Shown piece by piece: positions 43,417-55,167 of a stretch of DNA of 64,000 nt (positions are counted from its first letter, which is position 1; each line of letters starts with the position of its first letter). The notes beneath the pieces were generated by a model. That model ran no database searches. It was not told the DNA's origin and saw only the letters and a program-made list of their open reading frames with translations. Both the position numbers and the translations under genes were made by a program. This DNA is from Amyelois transitella (lineage: Eukaryota; Arthropoda; Insecta; Lepidoptera; Pyralidae), in the NCBI RefSeq assembly GCF_032362555.1, contig NC_083529.1, forward strand, positions 496,001-560,000. Direction: 5' to 3'.

Positions 43417-43687
43417 TCTATACTAATATTCTAAAGCTGACGAGTTTGTTTGTTTGATAGCGCTAATCTCAGAAACTACTGGTTCGAATTAAAAAAAAAA
43501 TATAGGGTTCAGTAGATCATTTATCGAGGAAGGCTTAAGGATATTTATCATCACGCTTCAACTATTAGGAGCGAAGAAATAATGGAAAATGTGAAAAAAA
43601 AACGGGGAAAATTATTCCTCCTTGAGGACCGATTCAATGATGCCCAAAATAACTATTCCACGCGGACGAACTCGCGGACACAACTAG
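43417..43687 (+). mobile_element. Hel-2, both ends present
   Basis: A|TCTATACTAATATTCTAAAG to CACAACTAG|T. Confidence 0.72.
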
Positions 43688-43697
43688 TAACTTATAT

Positions 43698-43945
43698 CTC
43701 ACAGGTAGACAGAGCCAGCAGTCTTGAGAAGACAGAAAGGTCACGTTCAGCTGTTTGGCTTAATGATATACTTAATTGAGATTCAAATAGTGACAGGTTG
43801 CTAGCCCATCGTCTACAAGAAGAATCCCAAGTTTGTTTAGGCTAATAAACTGTCATTATTAGAATCTCAATTTCATCATTAAGCTATACAGCTGAACGAA
43901 ACTTTTGGCTCTGTCTACCCCTCAAGGGAAAACGATGTGATAATC
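43698..43945. mobile_element. Two opposed SINE-G halves
   Basis: Minus-strand 3' half (43698-43835) next to a plus-strand 3' half (43838-43945); neither has an ATGT run. Confidence 0.6.
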
Positions 43946-44117
43946 TGTGTATGTTTTCCCACGCTGGATAAATTGATCAATTATTACATAAATCATTATT
44001 CAATTGAATCAATGCATACATCATTAATTCGGTTGTTTGAACTACCATATCATTACGATATCAACGTTTGTTTAATGGTCCAATTGGATTTGAACTGCGT
44101 GCATGTTATTTGTTTAA

Positions 44118-44510
44118 TCTCTACTAATATTATAAAGCTGAAGAGTTTGTTTGCTTGTTTGAACGCGATAATCTCAGGAAGTAGGTACTGGTTCGAATTT
44201 TGCGTTGAATAGACCATTTATCGAGGAAGGCTTAAGGCTATATAACATCACGCTGCAACTATAAGGAGCAAAGGAATATTGGAATATGTGAAAAAAACTG
44301 GGTAAATTATTTATCCTTGAGGGCTTCAATGGTGCATGGTGGTAGCCTATTAGCCTTTCAAGACTATATGGCTCTGCCTACCCCGCAAGGTATATAGATG
44401 TGATTGCATATATGTATGTTATTTTCAAAGTTGAAAACTATTCATCCTTGAGGGCTTCAATGATGCCCAAAATAACTATCCCACGCGGGCGAAGTCGCGG
44501 GCACAGCTAG
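44118..44510 (+). mobile_element. Hel-2 interrupted by a SINE-G tail
   Basis: Starts A|TCTCTACTAATATTATAAAG and ends CACAGCTAG|T. A SINE-G tail fragment (44345-44420) sits inside. CATCCTTGAGGGCTTCAATG occurs on both sides of it, so the junction is a duplication rather than a clean insertion. Confidence 0.65.
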
Positions 44511-44526
44511 TCTATCATTTTCATGA

Positions 44527-44678
44527 ACTAGCTATTGGCCGCGATTTTGTTCGCTTGTAAAACGAATTCTGTAACATATGTAGAGGTTGAAATTTTTGTT
44601 TTTGCATATATGCTCCTTTTTATCCCGGAGTTCCCGCGGGATTGATTCCACGCGGACGAAGTCGCGGGCGGCCTCTAG
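44527..44678. mobile_element. Hel-1 end fragments in opposite orientation
   Basis: A CTAGCTATTGGCCGCGATTT end faces a plus-strand end with CCACGCGGACGAAGTCGCGG and GCGGCCTCTAG|T. Confidence 0.55.
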
Positions 44679-44892
44679 TGTTCTGTAATAATATCTGTTT
44701 AACCAAATTAACAACATGAAAATAGGTTAAGTACGTTATATCAGTTAATCCCGACTTATAGTCAAGGTCTGCAGAATGAGGGTCATTAGTGTTAAGGATT
44801 CCTAAAATTACGATGCCTATAAAGCATGCATATTACATTATTTTGCAACCAAGATTTGGTAACAAAATTTTTAAAACATGATTTTAGTACAT

Positions 44893-44975
44893 GCATACAT
44901 ATAGTTACGTCTATACCCCTTGCGGGGTAGACAGAGCCAACGGTCTTGAAAAACTGAAAGGTTCAGCTGTTTGGG
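44893..44975 (-). mobile_element. SINE-G tail fragment
   Basis: CATACATATAGTTACG to GGTTCAGCTGTTTGG. Confidence 0.55.
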
Positions 44976-45119
44976 TTAATGCCAATATTAGTTAGTAAGT
45001 TGGTACCTACGTGCTGAACTCATTCATGGACAATCTACTGATTTTGGTAAAACTTTACGAAAGAAATCTAAGCCAAACGCAAAAACCAACGCGAGTGAAA
45101 CCGCGTGCGTACGCTAGTA

Positions 45120-45385
45120 ACATACATACATACATACATATGGTCACGTCTATATCCCTTGTGGGGTAGACAGAGCCAACAGTCTTGAAAAGACTGATAG
45201 GCCACGCTCAGCTATTTGGCTTAATGATAGAATTGAGATTTAAATAGTGACAGGTTGCTAGCCCATCGCCTAAAATAAAGAATCCAAGTTTGTAAGCCTA
45301 TCCCTTAGTCGCCTTTTACGACATCCATGGGAAAGAGATGGAGTGGTCCTATTCTTTTTTGTACTGGTGCCGGGAACCACACGGC
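45120..45385 (-). mobile_element. SINE-G, full length, little diverged
   Basis: (CATA)n tail to GGGAACCACACGGC. The 149-codon minus frame starting here and running to 45798 crosses SINE and AT-rich DNA and is not a gene. Confidence 0.82.
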
Positions 45386-45984
45386 ACAACTGAGTAGGTA
45401 CTATAGTGAAGGTAAACTTTTAACGAGAAATCAATGAGATATGAGCATATATATATGTATGTTAAGACGTGATATATGTATGTATAAGAATGTACAGCCA
45501 ACAGCAAAAGTTCGCGGATCTTACGCCCGCCGACACACATTCGAGAACGGTAGCGTTGGCAAAACAAATCATCATAATATCCATTGCTAATATTAATAGA
45601 TTTGTTGTGGTACTTACTTATTGAATGAATTAAAAGAATACTGGTCTGTTTAATTAAATTTGGCGCAAAGTTAGTGTTTGGAAAATATGCAAACTTCTTA
45701 TGTTTGTTGTTATGTTGTTGGCCACAAAAAACAAAGATATTACGAAAAATAACTAAAATAGTGAGAAAGAAAAAGTGACCATCGTCAGACGAATTCAAGA
45801 GCAGAATTTACCATGTAATTGTAGTTAGGTATTTTAATATTTAAAAAGTACAAGTAAAATGTTATGTATATTTATGGCAATTGAATACAGTTCGATATAA
45901 GTACAGGAAAAGTGAAGTTTCAGTTGTTTTGTAAATACAGTTCCACGTAAAATACCATTTACCAAAGACTAAGTAGACAGATAA

Positions 45985-46198
45985 TACATGTAGCGGGAGC
46001 GATGATTCGGCTCGACCGCCACAAAGAGAAGATCTTCCGCCAGGCTGGTGTGATGCCTGGGGAACCGCGCGACAGACGATGTTGTGTCGGAGGTTGTATA
46101 TATGCTCCAATCCACGAAATATTTGCTTGCGCGAGTTAGATTCTTCGCTGCTATTGGCTGAGCGCGTCAATTTCTTCGCGATTCGCGGTTTTTAGTTG
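45985..46198 (-). repeat. Unclassified dispersed repeat, inverted relative of 29041-29198
   Basis: TAGCGGGAGCGATGATTCGG, GCGCGACAGACGATGTTGTG and GCTTGCGCGAGTTAGATTC match in reverse complement. A following TATTGGCTGAGCGCGTCAAT has a weaker relative at 61860. Confidence 0.6.
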
Positions 46199-46239
46199 AT
46201 TGACTTAAAAAATATAAGAACCTGAAACAAAACGTTGGA

Positions 46240-46385
46240 AGAGGAGGCCTATACGAACGTAGTACCTCGTCAGGTCAAGAGTACTCTGAACCTTGCTTGA
46301 AGCTAGCTGGCTACCTTCCTGGAAGAAGAAAGCTTGCATGAAGAAGAGTTATGAATGTAGAAGAACTGAAAGAAGTATACAGTGT
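46240..46385 (+). mobile_element. LINE-K 3' end, diverged
   Basis: CGAACGTAGTACCTCGTCAG, AGCTTGCATGAAGAAGAGTT and AGAACTGAAAGAAGTATAC are recognisable; the terminal tail is lost. Confidence 0.5.
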
Positions 46386-46607
46386 GAACTTTGAGTTTTA
46401 ATTTTGACGCCTAAAATGTTATATAATAATATGTTGATTAATTAAAATAACTACCTAATAAAGCCATCCTTTATACTATTTTTAAAAATAACCATGTATA
46501 CAATGAATAAAAAAAATAACGAAAATCTTTAATTAAGACATCACATCCATAAACGCAATAATAAACATAGCGTCCAAATAAATAAGGTCCATTTTGCGAA
46601 CGAAAAA

Positions 46608-46795
46608 GTGCGACTTCGTCCGCATGGAAACCCTATCAATCCCGCGGGGTTATCATTCTGGGTCTTCAGCTACCTACATACAAAATTTCATCGTAATCGG
46701 TTCAGTAGTTTTATCTTAAAAGAGTAACAAACATCCATACTGACATCCTGACATACTCACACACTTTCGCATTTATAATATTAGTAGAATATTAT
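46608..46795 (-). mobile_element. Hel-1, 3'-truncated
   Basis: Starts within CGACTTCGTCCGCATGG and keeps the 5' end ATTTATAATATTAGTAGA. Confidence 0.6.
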
Positions 46796-47019
46796 GCGCT
46801 TTTCGGTTCAGACTGAAATTTTATTTCTCTACAATTTAATATCGAATGTTCCTGCGATCAGTACAATTGCAGCACAAACAGATTGATATCGACGATAAGA
46901 CCACATGTGCAGCCTTGCCCACCTCGTGGAACAGGTTTCTGCGTGCGCGATAAACGAACAGACACACACTGCAATTTCTGCCACTTACAAACTCACTTAG
47001 AGAGAGGAAGAACTATTCT

Positions 47020-47568
47020 TCTTTCAGGCGATGGGCTAGCAAACTGTCATTATTTGTATCACTGAAGCGAGACAGCTGAATGTTGCCGTTATTAAAAAAT
47101 GAAACATTAGATAAAATTAGTGCCTTTTTTGTATTGGCGCCGTGTGGTTCCCGGCACCAATACAAAAAAGAATAGGACCACTCCATCTCTTTTCCATGGA
47201 TGTCGTAAAATGGCGACTAAGGGATAGGCTTACAAACTTGGGATTCTTTTTTAGGCGACAGGCTAGCAACCTGTCACTATTTGAATCTCAATTCTATCAT
47301 TGAGCCAAATAGCTGAACGTGGCCTTTCAGTCTTTTCAAGACTGTTGGCTCTGTCTACCCCGTAAGGGATATAGACGTGATGATATATGATATGATATGA
47401 TATAGATAAAATTACTACTTCCGTCTCTTTCAAATTAGAAAAAGATAAAGGGAAGCTTTCTTAAGCGAGACGAAGACATATCTGGCCGTACAGCCGAACG
47501 TAGTCTCTCAGACTTTTCGAGACTGTTGGCTCCGTCCACCCCGCAAGGGATATAGACGTGATTATTAT
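47020..47568 (+). mobile_element. Three SINE-G copies in the same direction
   Basis: Fragment 47020-47090, full-length copy 47139-47385 (GCCGTGTGGTTCCCGGCACC to GACGTGATGATATATGATAT) and 3' part 47470-47568. Confidence 0.75.
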
Positions 47569-47593
47569 TATGCTGTTGTTATTCATCCTCAAC

Positions 47594-47720
47594 GCCGTGT
47601 AGTTCCCGATACTTTAAAATAGGACACTCCATCTTTTTCCTACAGATGTAAAACATAGTGTTTGCGAGCTGTTTCTCTTTCCGTGCAGTTTGTAAAGGCC
47701 TATCAAGGGAAATGCTAATA
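47594..47720 (+). mobile_element. SINE-G 5' part, degraded
   Basis: GCCGTGTAGTTCCCGATAC to CTATCAAGGGAAATGC. Confidence 0.45.
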
Positions 47721-47760
47721 TACTTGTGATGCTACCTATGACTACCTGAATCTCAACGTA

Positions 47761-48442
47761 CCTACATACATATAATCACGTCTATATCCCTTGCGGGGTA
47801 CACAGAGCCAACAGTTTTGAAAAGACTGATAGGCCACTTTCAGCTATTTGGCTTTAGATATTGAGATTCAAATAGTGACAGGTTGCTAGCCCATCGCCTA
47901 AAAGAAGAATCCCAAGTTTATAACCCTTAGTCGCCTGTTACGACATCTATGGGAATGAGACGAAGTGGTATTATTCTTAAAAAGACTGAAAGGCCACGGC
48001 AACTGTACTTGTACCTACTGTTACTATATGATGCAATTGAGGTTCAAATAGTGACAGGTTGCTAGCCCATCGCCTAAAAGAAGAATCCCAAGTTTATAAG
48101 CATATCCCTTAGTCACCTTTTACGACATCCATTAGAGAAATACGGAGTGGTTCCATTCTAAAGTGCTGAAAAGCACAAGGTACAACATACATACATATGG
48201 TCACGTCTATATACCTTGCGGGGTAGACAGAGCCAACAGTCTTGAAAAGACTGAACGGCCACATTCAGCTATTTAGCTTAATGACAGAATTGAGATTCAA
48301 ATAGTGACAGGTTGCTAGCCCATCGCTCAAAAAAGAATCCAAGTTTATAAGCCTATCCCTTAGTCACCTTTCACGACATCCACGGGAAAGAGATGGAGTG
48401 GTCTTATTCTATTTTGTATTGGTGCCGGGAACCACACGGCAC
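47761..48442 (-). mobile_element. Three consecutive SINE-G copies
   Basis: Copies at 47761-47970, 47971-48183 and 48185-48442 follow one another without spacers. The middle one lacks its tail; the last is full length (GGTGCCGGGAACCACACGGC). Confidence 0.75.
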
Positions 48443-48675
48443 GGCACAAACTGTTACATATAAGCACATATGGCCGTGCGGCGTCTACGCAGACCTGGAT
48501 TCAGGTCAAGGGCAACCGCTGCTGATAAGGTGATGGTAGGATTTTTACACACCTTTTTTTTTAGTGCGAGCTTTCAATACAATCTTATATACCTAATAGA
48601 CTAAAAAGGCTTATTATAGTTATTCACAATGTGCATTCTCACACGGATAAGATTTAAGAGATCTTTATTAGTAAA

Positions 48676-48775
48676 CTAGATGTGCCCGCGACTTCGTACG
48701 CGTGGAATAGTTATTTTGGTCAACATTTATTTTTGCGAACAGCCTCCTCAGCTTTATAAAATTTATAACACGATT
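48676..48775 (-). mobile_element. Hel-2 with internal deletion
   Basis: CTAG end with GTGCCCGCGACTTCGTACGC joined to the opposite-end motif CCTCAGCTTTATAAAAT. Confidence 0.5.
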
Positions 48776-48924
48776 TTATACCGATTACCTACCATAAAAA
48801 CAGGTCTAGAGAGTTAATCTTATAAGATAGACATATACTGTCGTGGACATTTTTTTAGATTATTTCAAGAAGAATTATTCTTTCGTACATATATTTTTCG
48901 TATATTGAACCGTTTTCGCAGCGC

Positions 48925-49103
48925 ATTCACAAAAGGCGACTAAAGGATAGGCTAATAAAGTTGGGATTCTTCTTGCAGGCGATGGGCTAGCAACCTGTCA
49001 CTATTTGAATCTCAATTCCATTACAAAGCTTAATGTGGCCTTTCAGTCTTTTCAAGACTGATGGCTCTATCTACACCGCAAGGGATATAGACGTGACTAT
49101 AAG
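48925..49103 (+). mobile_element. SINE-G, 5'-truncated
   Basis: CACAAAAGGCGACTAAAGGA to GACGTGACTATAAGTG. Confidence 0.65.
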
Positions 49104-49177
49104 TGTGTTACATACATATCGTTCGTCTGTCTTCCTAATCCATTATGTATATTCACACTCCCATTATGTATGTCTTA

Positions 49178-49380
49178 CTAGAGGCCGCCCGCGACTTCGT
49201 CCGCGTGGAATCATTCCCGCCGGGACTCCGGGATGGAAAGTAGCCAATATGTTATTCTGGGTCTTCAGCTACCTACATACCAAATTTCATCGTAATCGAT
49301 ACAGTAGTTTTTGCGTGAAAGAGTAACAAACATCCATACTGACATACTCACAAACTTTCGCATTTATAATATTAGTAGGA
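49178..49380 (-). mobile_element. Hel-1, complete
   Basis: Both ends present: A|TCCTACTAATATTATAAATG and GCGGCCTCTAG|T (minus strand). Confidence 0.72.
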
Positions 49381-49547
49381 TTCATTATCTCACACGACCA
49401 AATTATCTAAGCTTTACCAATACAGCGGGGCGAGATTGAGAAGTAAAAGCCGAGTACGGGATAACAGAACTTTACTTCGGTAATTAAGAAATACGAACTC
49501 GCTCGCATAATTTTTAAGTAATTTCTAGTAAAAAAAATCTTAATGTT

Positions 49548-49722
49548 ACATAGACCATTTATCGAAGAAGGCTTTAAGCCTGTATAACATCACGCTGCAA
49601 CTATAAGGAGCAAAGAAATAATGGAATATGTGAAAAATACGGGGTAAATTATTCATCATTGAGAGCTTAAATGATGCCCAAAATAACTATTCCACGCGGA
49701 CGATGTAGCGAGGAAAAGCTAG
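49548..49722 (+). mobile_element. Hel-2, 5'-truncated
   Basis: ACATAGACCATTTATCGAAG to AAAAGCTAG|T. Confidence 0.62.
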
Positions 49723-49910
49723 TATAAGATAAACAAACAAATGCATAACATTTGCCGTCCTACGTAATTCCAGATGCATTCTCTCGCTATTATATGAATG
49801 TGTATTAATAATGCGACATTCACCCACTTCTCGTACGTAGAAGCATGTGGTCGGCATTGCGTCTGAGGTCGAAAAATATACGTTCTGTAACATAAAAATC
49901 AATTATTATA

Positions 49911-50150
49911 CATACATACATAGATATAATCTTGTCTTTATCTCTTACCGGGTAAATAGAGTCAACAGTTTTTAAAAGACTGAAAGCCGATGTTCAGCTG
50001 CGATGGAATTGAGATTTAAATAATAATGACAGCTAGCACATTGTCAAAAAGTTAACTCTTTAATTTATTAGCCTTGCCTTTAGTCACCTTTTACGAAATC
50101 CATGGGAAAGATAAGGAGTCCTATACAAAAGTGTCGGGAATCACACGGCG
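49911..50150 (-). mobile_element. SINE-G, diverged
   Basis: CATACATACATAGATATAAT to AGTGTCGGGAATCACACGGC. Confidence 0.65.
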
Positions 50151-50299
50151 AAAGATAAAAAGTTACAAATTTATTTTTAATCCATACTACAAATGATCAC
50201 AAATCTATTTAAATAAGTATAATAAACTAAAATACTTGTTATAAATACATACAAACCATCATAACATAACAGATGATGACCGATTGAATCTCAAAAAAT

Positions 50300-50395
50300 A
50301 AACGGGAGAGGTCTGTAAGGATCGTAGCAAGTGGAAATCCATAGTCTCTGCCTACCCCAATGGGAAACAGGCGTGATGGTTTGTATGTATGAATG
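50300..50395 (+). mobile_element. LINE-K variant B 3' end
   Basis: AACGGGAGAGGTCTGTAAGG to CTCTGCCTACCCCAATGGGA and GTTTGTATGTATG. Confidence 0.62.
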
Positions 50396-50492
50396 AAGTT
50401 ATTATTTTAGTTTATTATACTTATTTATATAGATGCATGGTATGGATTAAAACTAAGTTTGTAACTAAACGTGTCATTATTTATCTTGCTCT

Positions 50493-50660
50493 GCGCCAAC
50501 GCCGATCTCCTGTTTGGTTTCCTTCCACCCAAAGGTTGACTGGAAGAGATTGCATTAGCGATAAGTCCGCCTTTGTACCATCTATATCTGCTTTGTGCTG
50601 TTTTGTATGTTTTACTCTTATGGTGCAATAAAGAGTTGTATCTATCTATCTAACGCACGC
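50493..50660 (+). mobile_element. LINE 3' end, GACTGGAAGAGATTGC family
   Basis: Third main member of the 14176 family, ending GGTGCAATAAAGAGTTG with an (ATCT)n tail. Confidence 0.6.
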
Positions 50661-51478
50661 ACAGCCAAACCACTAGGTCTAAAAACATGATACTCATACA
50701 GTGTACAGAGAGATTTCCCAGGAATCCCGCGGGAACGGAAATTATCGGGATTTTTCGTTTTACACGGGCGGAGTCGCGAATATAAAAGTGTAAGTATTCG
50801 CCACGTTATCATCGTCTTTGAGAGATGGGGGCTGTAAGACGATAACACATCATTTCTGTAGTATCAAGATAGTGAAGTAAATGTTGAGTTGTATACATTA
50901 AGTTGGTAGGTATCTCGTTACAGAAGTTTCGAATCTACTCCGACGCTAACTCGATGTGTGTAATTTGTACCGTATATATTTATTTATTCATTAAATTTCC
51001 CTCGTTGAAGAGTTTCAATTTCAAGTACAATATTCATTCATCCTATTGTCTTTGCCTATTGCGTTATTTACCTTTACACTAATGCCATCTATGAGCACAG
51101 AAAAAGTATAATTTTATAATGCCATCTGTTGTTGGATAGCTTTAAATTCTTAAACATCACTACTGCCATCTGTTAGCAAATAGGAAATCTATTTATTTCA
51201 CTTTGTGCATAGATGGCAGTTTGTTATATTGCACAAGCACTAAAATAAAATCAATTTTATCATAAATCTAGCTTCCTTATTGATCTGTATTGATTAGATA
51301 TAGAACCAAATGGTACTTAAAAGGTAAAAACGTAAAAATATATGTACCACATTACTCTAAACAGCCAATATTCATAAAATGAACTCTATTGCCAAAGATT
51401 AAGTGCATTTTTGAGTGCAACTTGTATATTGGCTAGTCGAAACGTTTGTAAGTGATCATAAAATTCGTCAACTTGTTG
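50661..51478. other. Spacer with repeated GCCATCT words
   Basis: At 51068-51230 the phrase TAATGCCATCT/TACTGCCATCTGTT/AGATGGCAGT recurs four times, resembling the TGTAGATGGC tandem units at 38107 and 60635. No gene is seen. Confidence 0.4.
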
Positions 51479-51773
51479 GATCGCCCCTCGGTAAATCCGT
51501 TACTTAGAGATTGCATACCCTCTAGTTCAATCAACGATCGGATGTGTGTGTTAATGAATCCCATAAATTAGGGTGTCATAGGACATGGATACATGGTCGT
51601 TGTGCAAATTCTGCGTGCTGGGGGAGGTGTTAAAATCTCCAGGTCCTCTCTTCACGCTCTGGTTCGTCGTCATTGGTCACTCCGGCAACTTAAAGATGGC
51701 GCCTATCCTTAAAGTGTCGTCGAGACAAAAACCTTTGACGGCCTAAACCTTAGCGCGGCGTAGGAATTGTCGG

Positions 51774-52110
51774 TGTTTAATGAGCTCATAAAGGTTTCAT
51801 GAAATATAAGCAAACAGAAGGATTTGTAGGTGTCGTGAAGAAAACTGCAGAACAAGATATGTAGATTGCACTGTATTCACAATACTTTTAAGGATATTTT
51901 ACACTTTCACAATATGCACTGATGAACTAACTAACTAACTTTAAATTAATATAATTAATAAGTTGGACTAAAAAATAAAACAATAACTTCAATTCGGTTT
52001 GGCGCTAATCATACAATTTTTGTTCCTTTTTTTTAATTTCACTTATTTTCCAGCCAGTACTACCTACTAACGAATGAGGTTGTGTCTCATTTTAACTGCC
52101 TGTTTGACCA
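51774..52110 (-). repeat. 3' LTR of BEL/Pao element
   Basis: 337 bp. On the plus strand it reads TGTTTAATGAGCTCATAAAG to CTGCCTGTTTGACCA. It is preceded by the target duplication GTCGG at 51769-51773. By eye it is identical to the right LTR. Confidence 0.9.
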
Positions 52111-52407
52111 TACCGCCCACCAAGGACAGAATGTCCTTTATTTATAAAAAAAAGTACTCTCTTGGTAAGAACGTTATGAATTGTCAATTATTCAAACTCT
52201 TATAAAAATTATAACTATTACCAACTAAAACTATCCCGCCCACCGTGTGGCTCTACTAATGTTTGTTAACATCAAACTTATAATTAGTTAAAAAATGTAC
52301 AGAATATGGGTACGATTGAATTATCTTTTAGAATACATAGAAATTGCAAGTATTAAAATAGTTTACCAAACAAAATACATTTCGTAAACGTAATAGCATG
52401 GTTCTCT

Positions 52408-54207
52408 TTAATTCTGTGCTTTAATTTGACCTGACAAAATCCAACCTAATGTTGTATGTTGTGCTATGGGATATCGAGAACTCTCTTTTATCAATCCATT
52501 CTGTATTATATGTGAATACACATCTGCACCTAACAAAATATCTATATTACCAGGTAAATAAAAATATGGATTAGCTACTGGAAATGTTCTGGAATGTTTC
52601 CAATGTAATGAAGTTGCCTCTTTTGGTGGGACGTAATTTCCAATTCCATTAAGTACATAAGCATAAGTTTTAATTTCAACACTTGGATATACAGTTGATT
52701 TCATTTTTAATAGCACTTTGTACTTGGACTCTACTGATCTATGACCTAAACCAAAAATCTTACTTTTTACTGGGATTTTCTTTAAACCTAAGTTATTGAC
52801 TAAAGAATCTAAAATAAATGAAGTTTGTGAACAATTATCTACAAGTGCAAGGCCTATATGCTTATTATTCGATTTTGATTGAACTTCTACCAATGCGGTA
52901 GGTAACAGCACTGATGAATGTGAGTTATCTCTACTAAAACAAGTTAAAATTGGCTCGTCTAGCCCGTTTGTAGATACTCTTTCATTATTTTGAGAAACAA
53001 TTGAAGAAACTTGATATTGAGGATGAAGAAGTGAGTGATGGCGTTCATTACAGATTTTGCAGTTAGTGGTCTTTAAGCAATAGTTAACGGAATGATTCCC
53101 TCCTAAACAATTCATACAGATACGATTATTTATAACAAATTCATTTCGTTTACTAAATTCTTGCAACTGAAACTTTTTACAAAAACACAATTTGTGTTGA
53201 CCTGAACAATATTCACAAAGGAGTTTTGAACTATTTGCAATATACAATGACCTCATATTTTCATTTTCTTGTTTACATTTTATTAATTTTGATTGTGTAC
53301 ATTTATTTACAGGTTCTATAAATTCTAGTGCTCTATATCTACATGAAAGAAAACTTAAAAGTTGTTCTAATGTAGGTAAATCGTCTGGATCTGTGTTTGT
53401 CACCTTTAATTCCCATTGTTTCCTGGACTCGTCGTCTAATTTGAGAGTCACGATGTGTATAACGATTAAGTCCCAATTACTCACATCGATGCCCAAGTTG
53501 CTTAGTGCGCTCATACAGTCAGTGGTGGTATCGAGTAAATCCTTGAGAGCTGATGCCGATTCAGTGACCATTCGATGCAGTGCAAACAAACGTTTCAAAA
53601 TGCTATTTACAAGGTATCGTTTATTGTTATATCGTTTTTCAAGCCGAGACCAACACAGAGTGTAATTTGAAGCCGTTACAGGTATATGACGGACAAGTTG
53701 TTCTGCTTCATTCGTAAGGTGACATTTTAAATAATGAATTTTTTGTAAGTCGTCCAGTAAACTATTATTATGTATAAGTGTTAAAAACATGTCTCGAAAT
53801 GTAATCCATTCAGTGTATTTTCCAGAAAATGTAGGTATACAAATTTTTTGTAATTTAATTCCAGAGGCAAAATTAATATTTTTGTTCTTGACAGAATTTG
53901 AATCCTTAAATGTTTTCAAACTTAATTTCATACTCGTCTTGCACTCTATATATACTTCCTCGACTTCATCATACATAGAGTTCGTTATATAGTCTGAATT
54001 CTGAAATTCTGATTGCTCTAATATGTTAGGTATACTGTACAGCTTATTATCATTGTTTCTAAATAATATCCAATCATATTCTAAATTTTCTAATCGAATC
54101 TCGATGTTTTCAGGAGATATTATATCAGATGGATAGTTTTGAAAATTGATTAATGCTTTAATTATAGATGATTTTAATTTATTTTGCACGTTTAATATAG
54201 CTTCCAT
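52408..54207 (-). CDS. Gag-protease protein of a non-autonomous BEL/Pao retrotransposon
   Basis: An intact frame of 599 codons. Gag proteins of BEL/Pao elements build the particle in which the RNA is copied. Visible parts: a DUF1759-type gag domain at about 120-265 (KICIPTFSGKYTEWITFRDM, LQKIHYLKCHLTNEAEQL); a cysteine-rich zinc-binding region at about 331-395 (CEYC at 331, a CX2CX4HX4C knuckle C364-C377, then CKICNERHH); and a retropepsin-like domain (DUF1758 type) at about 440-595 with VDNCSQTSFI (Asp at 457) and IDILLGADVY. The usual active-site triplet is DSG or DTG; here it is DNC, so proteolysis may be lost or altered. The frame stops at 52408, and only ~300 bp remain to the 3' LTR, so reverse transcriptase, RNase H and integrase are absent. 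The start ATG at 54205-54207 is the first in the long frame. Confidence 0.9.
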   Translation of the reverse strand: MEAILNVQNKLKSSIIKALINFQNYPSDIISPENIEIRLENLEYDWILFRNNDNKLYSIPNILEQSEFQNSDYITNSMYDEVEEVYIECKTSMKLSLKTFKDSNSVKNKNINFASGIKLQKICIPTFSGKYTEWITFRDMFLTLIHNNSLLDDLQKIHYLKCHLTNEAEQLVRHIPVTASNYTLCWSRLEKRYNNKRYLVNSILKRLFALHRMVTESASALKDLLDTTTDCMSALSNLGIDVSNWDLIVIHIVTLKLDDESRKQWELKVTNTDPDDLPTLEQLLSFLSCRYRALEFIEPVNKCTQSKLIKCKQENENMRSLYIANSSKLLCEYCSGQHKLCFCKKFQLQEFSKRNEFVINNRICMNCLGGNHSVNYCLKTTNCKICNERHHSLLHPQYQVSSIVSQNNERVSTNGLDEPILTCFSRDNSHSSVLLPTALVEVQSKSNNKHIGLALVDNCSQTSFILDSLVNNLGLKKIPVKSKIFGLGHRSVESKYKVLLKMKSTVYPSVEIKTYAYVLNGIGNYVPPKEATSLHWKHSRTFPVANPYFYLPGNIDILLGADVYSHIIQNGLIKESSRYPIAQHTTLGWILSGQIKAQN

Positions 54208-54830
54208 TTTTGATGAACTAAACGAAAGTTTTACAAACGCAATGCTAATGATCTATTTAGTTCTTCTTAAATTGTTGATCTTCTGGTGCACTCTTGAAAT
54301 ATAAAGATATAAGTACTACACAGATTTGCCTTCACACAGTCTCACTCACAATTCTACATCACAGTAAGTGTATAAATCGTTCAGTTCTTCTAGCACTGGA
54401 CTGCATGTTTTACTGCGTTTCCTAGTCTCCTACTGGGCACGCTTTATTGTGATTTCACTTGCGATGAGATGTTTCAACTACAAATTATAGATGGAGAAGA
54501 AAAATATCTAACGTTCTTCTGAAGTTGGTTATAAAGTATGTACAAGATGTATGAATTTTTTTACAAAAGCTCAGAAAGGAAGTACGAAAATGTTGTACCA
54601 GATATAAGAGAAACTTGTTTAACCCTTTTGGTCGCATCATGTATTTTTTTTTTTTTTTATTTTTTTTTTTTTTATTTTTATCTCTGTTTATGAATGAAAA
54701 TGTTATGTTACATCTTGCGCCAAATAAAGATTTTTCTTTCTTTCTTTCTTTCTTCTTTCTTTCTATATGTACAAAACAAAATATCAAGGACGATAAAGGA
54801 CGCCAATTTATGTGGCTCGATTAGGACCAA
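54208..54830 (-). other. BEL/Pao leader with candidate primer-binding site
   Basis: The 5' untranslated leader between LTR and gag. Right next to the LTR, minus strand, T then TGGTCCTAATCGAGCC could be the tRNA primer-binding site; the matching tRNA was not identified. It contains a T-rich run near 54643-54677 and a CTTT repeat near 54728-54763. Confidence 0.5.
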
Positions 54831-55167
54831 TGTTTAATGAGCTCATAAAGGTTTCATGAAATATAAGCAAACAGAAGGATTTGTAGGTGTCGTGAAGAAA
54901 ACTGCAGAACAAGATATGTAGATTGCACTGTATTCACAATACTTTTAAGGATATTTTACACTTTCACAATATGCACTGATGAACTAACTAACTAACTTTA
55001 AATTAATATAATTAATAAGTTGGACTAAAAAATAAAACAATAACTTCAATTCGGTTTGGCGCTAATCATACAATTTTTGTTCCTTTTTTTTAATTTCACT
55101 TATTTTCCAGCCAGTACTACCTACTAACGAATGAGGTTGTGTCTCATTTTAACTGCCTGTTTGACCA
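54831..55167 (-). repeat. 5' LTR of BEL/Pao element
   Basis: 337 bp, TG...CA ends, followed by GTCGG at 55168-55172. It would drive transcription leftwards through gag. Confidence 0.9.

Noticed and set aside
45349-45798. 149-codon minus-strand open frame as a gene
   Set aside because: It starts in AT-rich DNA and ends inside a SINE-G; low-complexity composition and no domain.
52408-54207. A host gene with zinc knuckles
   Set aside because: DUF1759/DUF1758-type sequence between two identical LTRs with a target duplication identifies a BEL/Pao element.
54643-54763. Poly-T and CTTT runs as an RNA gene terminator
   Set aside because: They lie in the leader of the LTR element and have no upstream Pol III gene; simple-sequence DNA is sufficient.
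51774-55167. Endogenous retrovirus with an envelope gene
   Set aside because: No env-like or pol-like frame exists between the LTRs.
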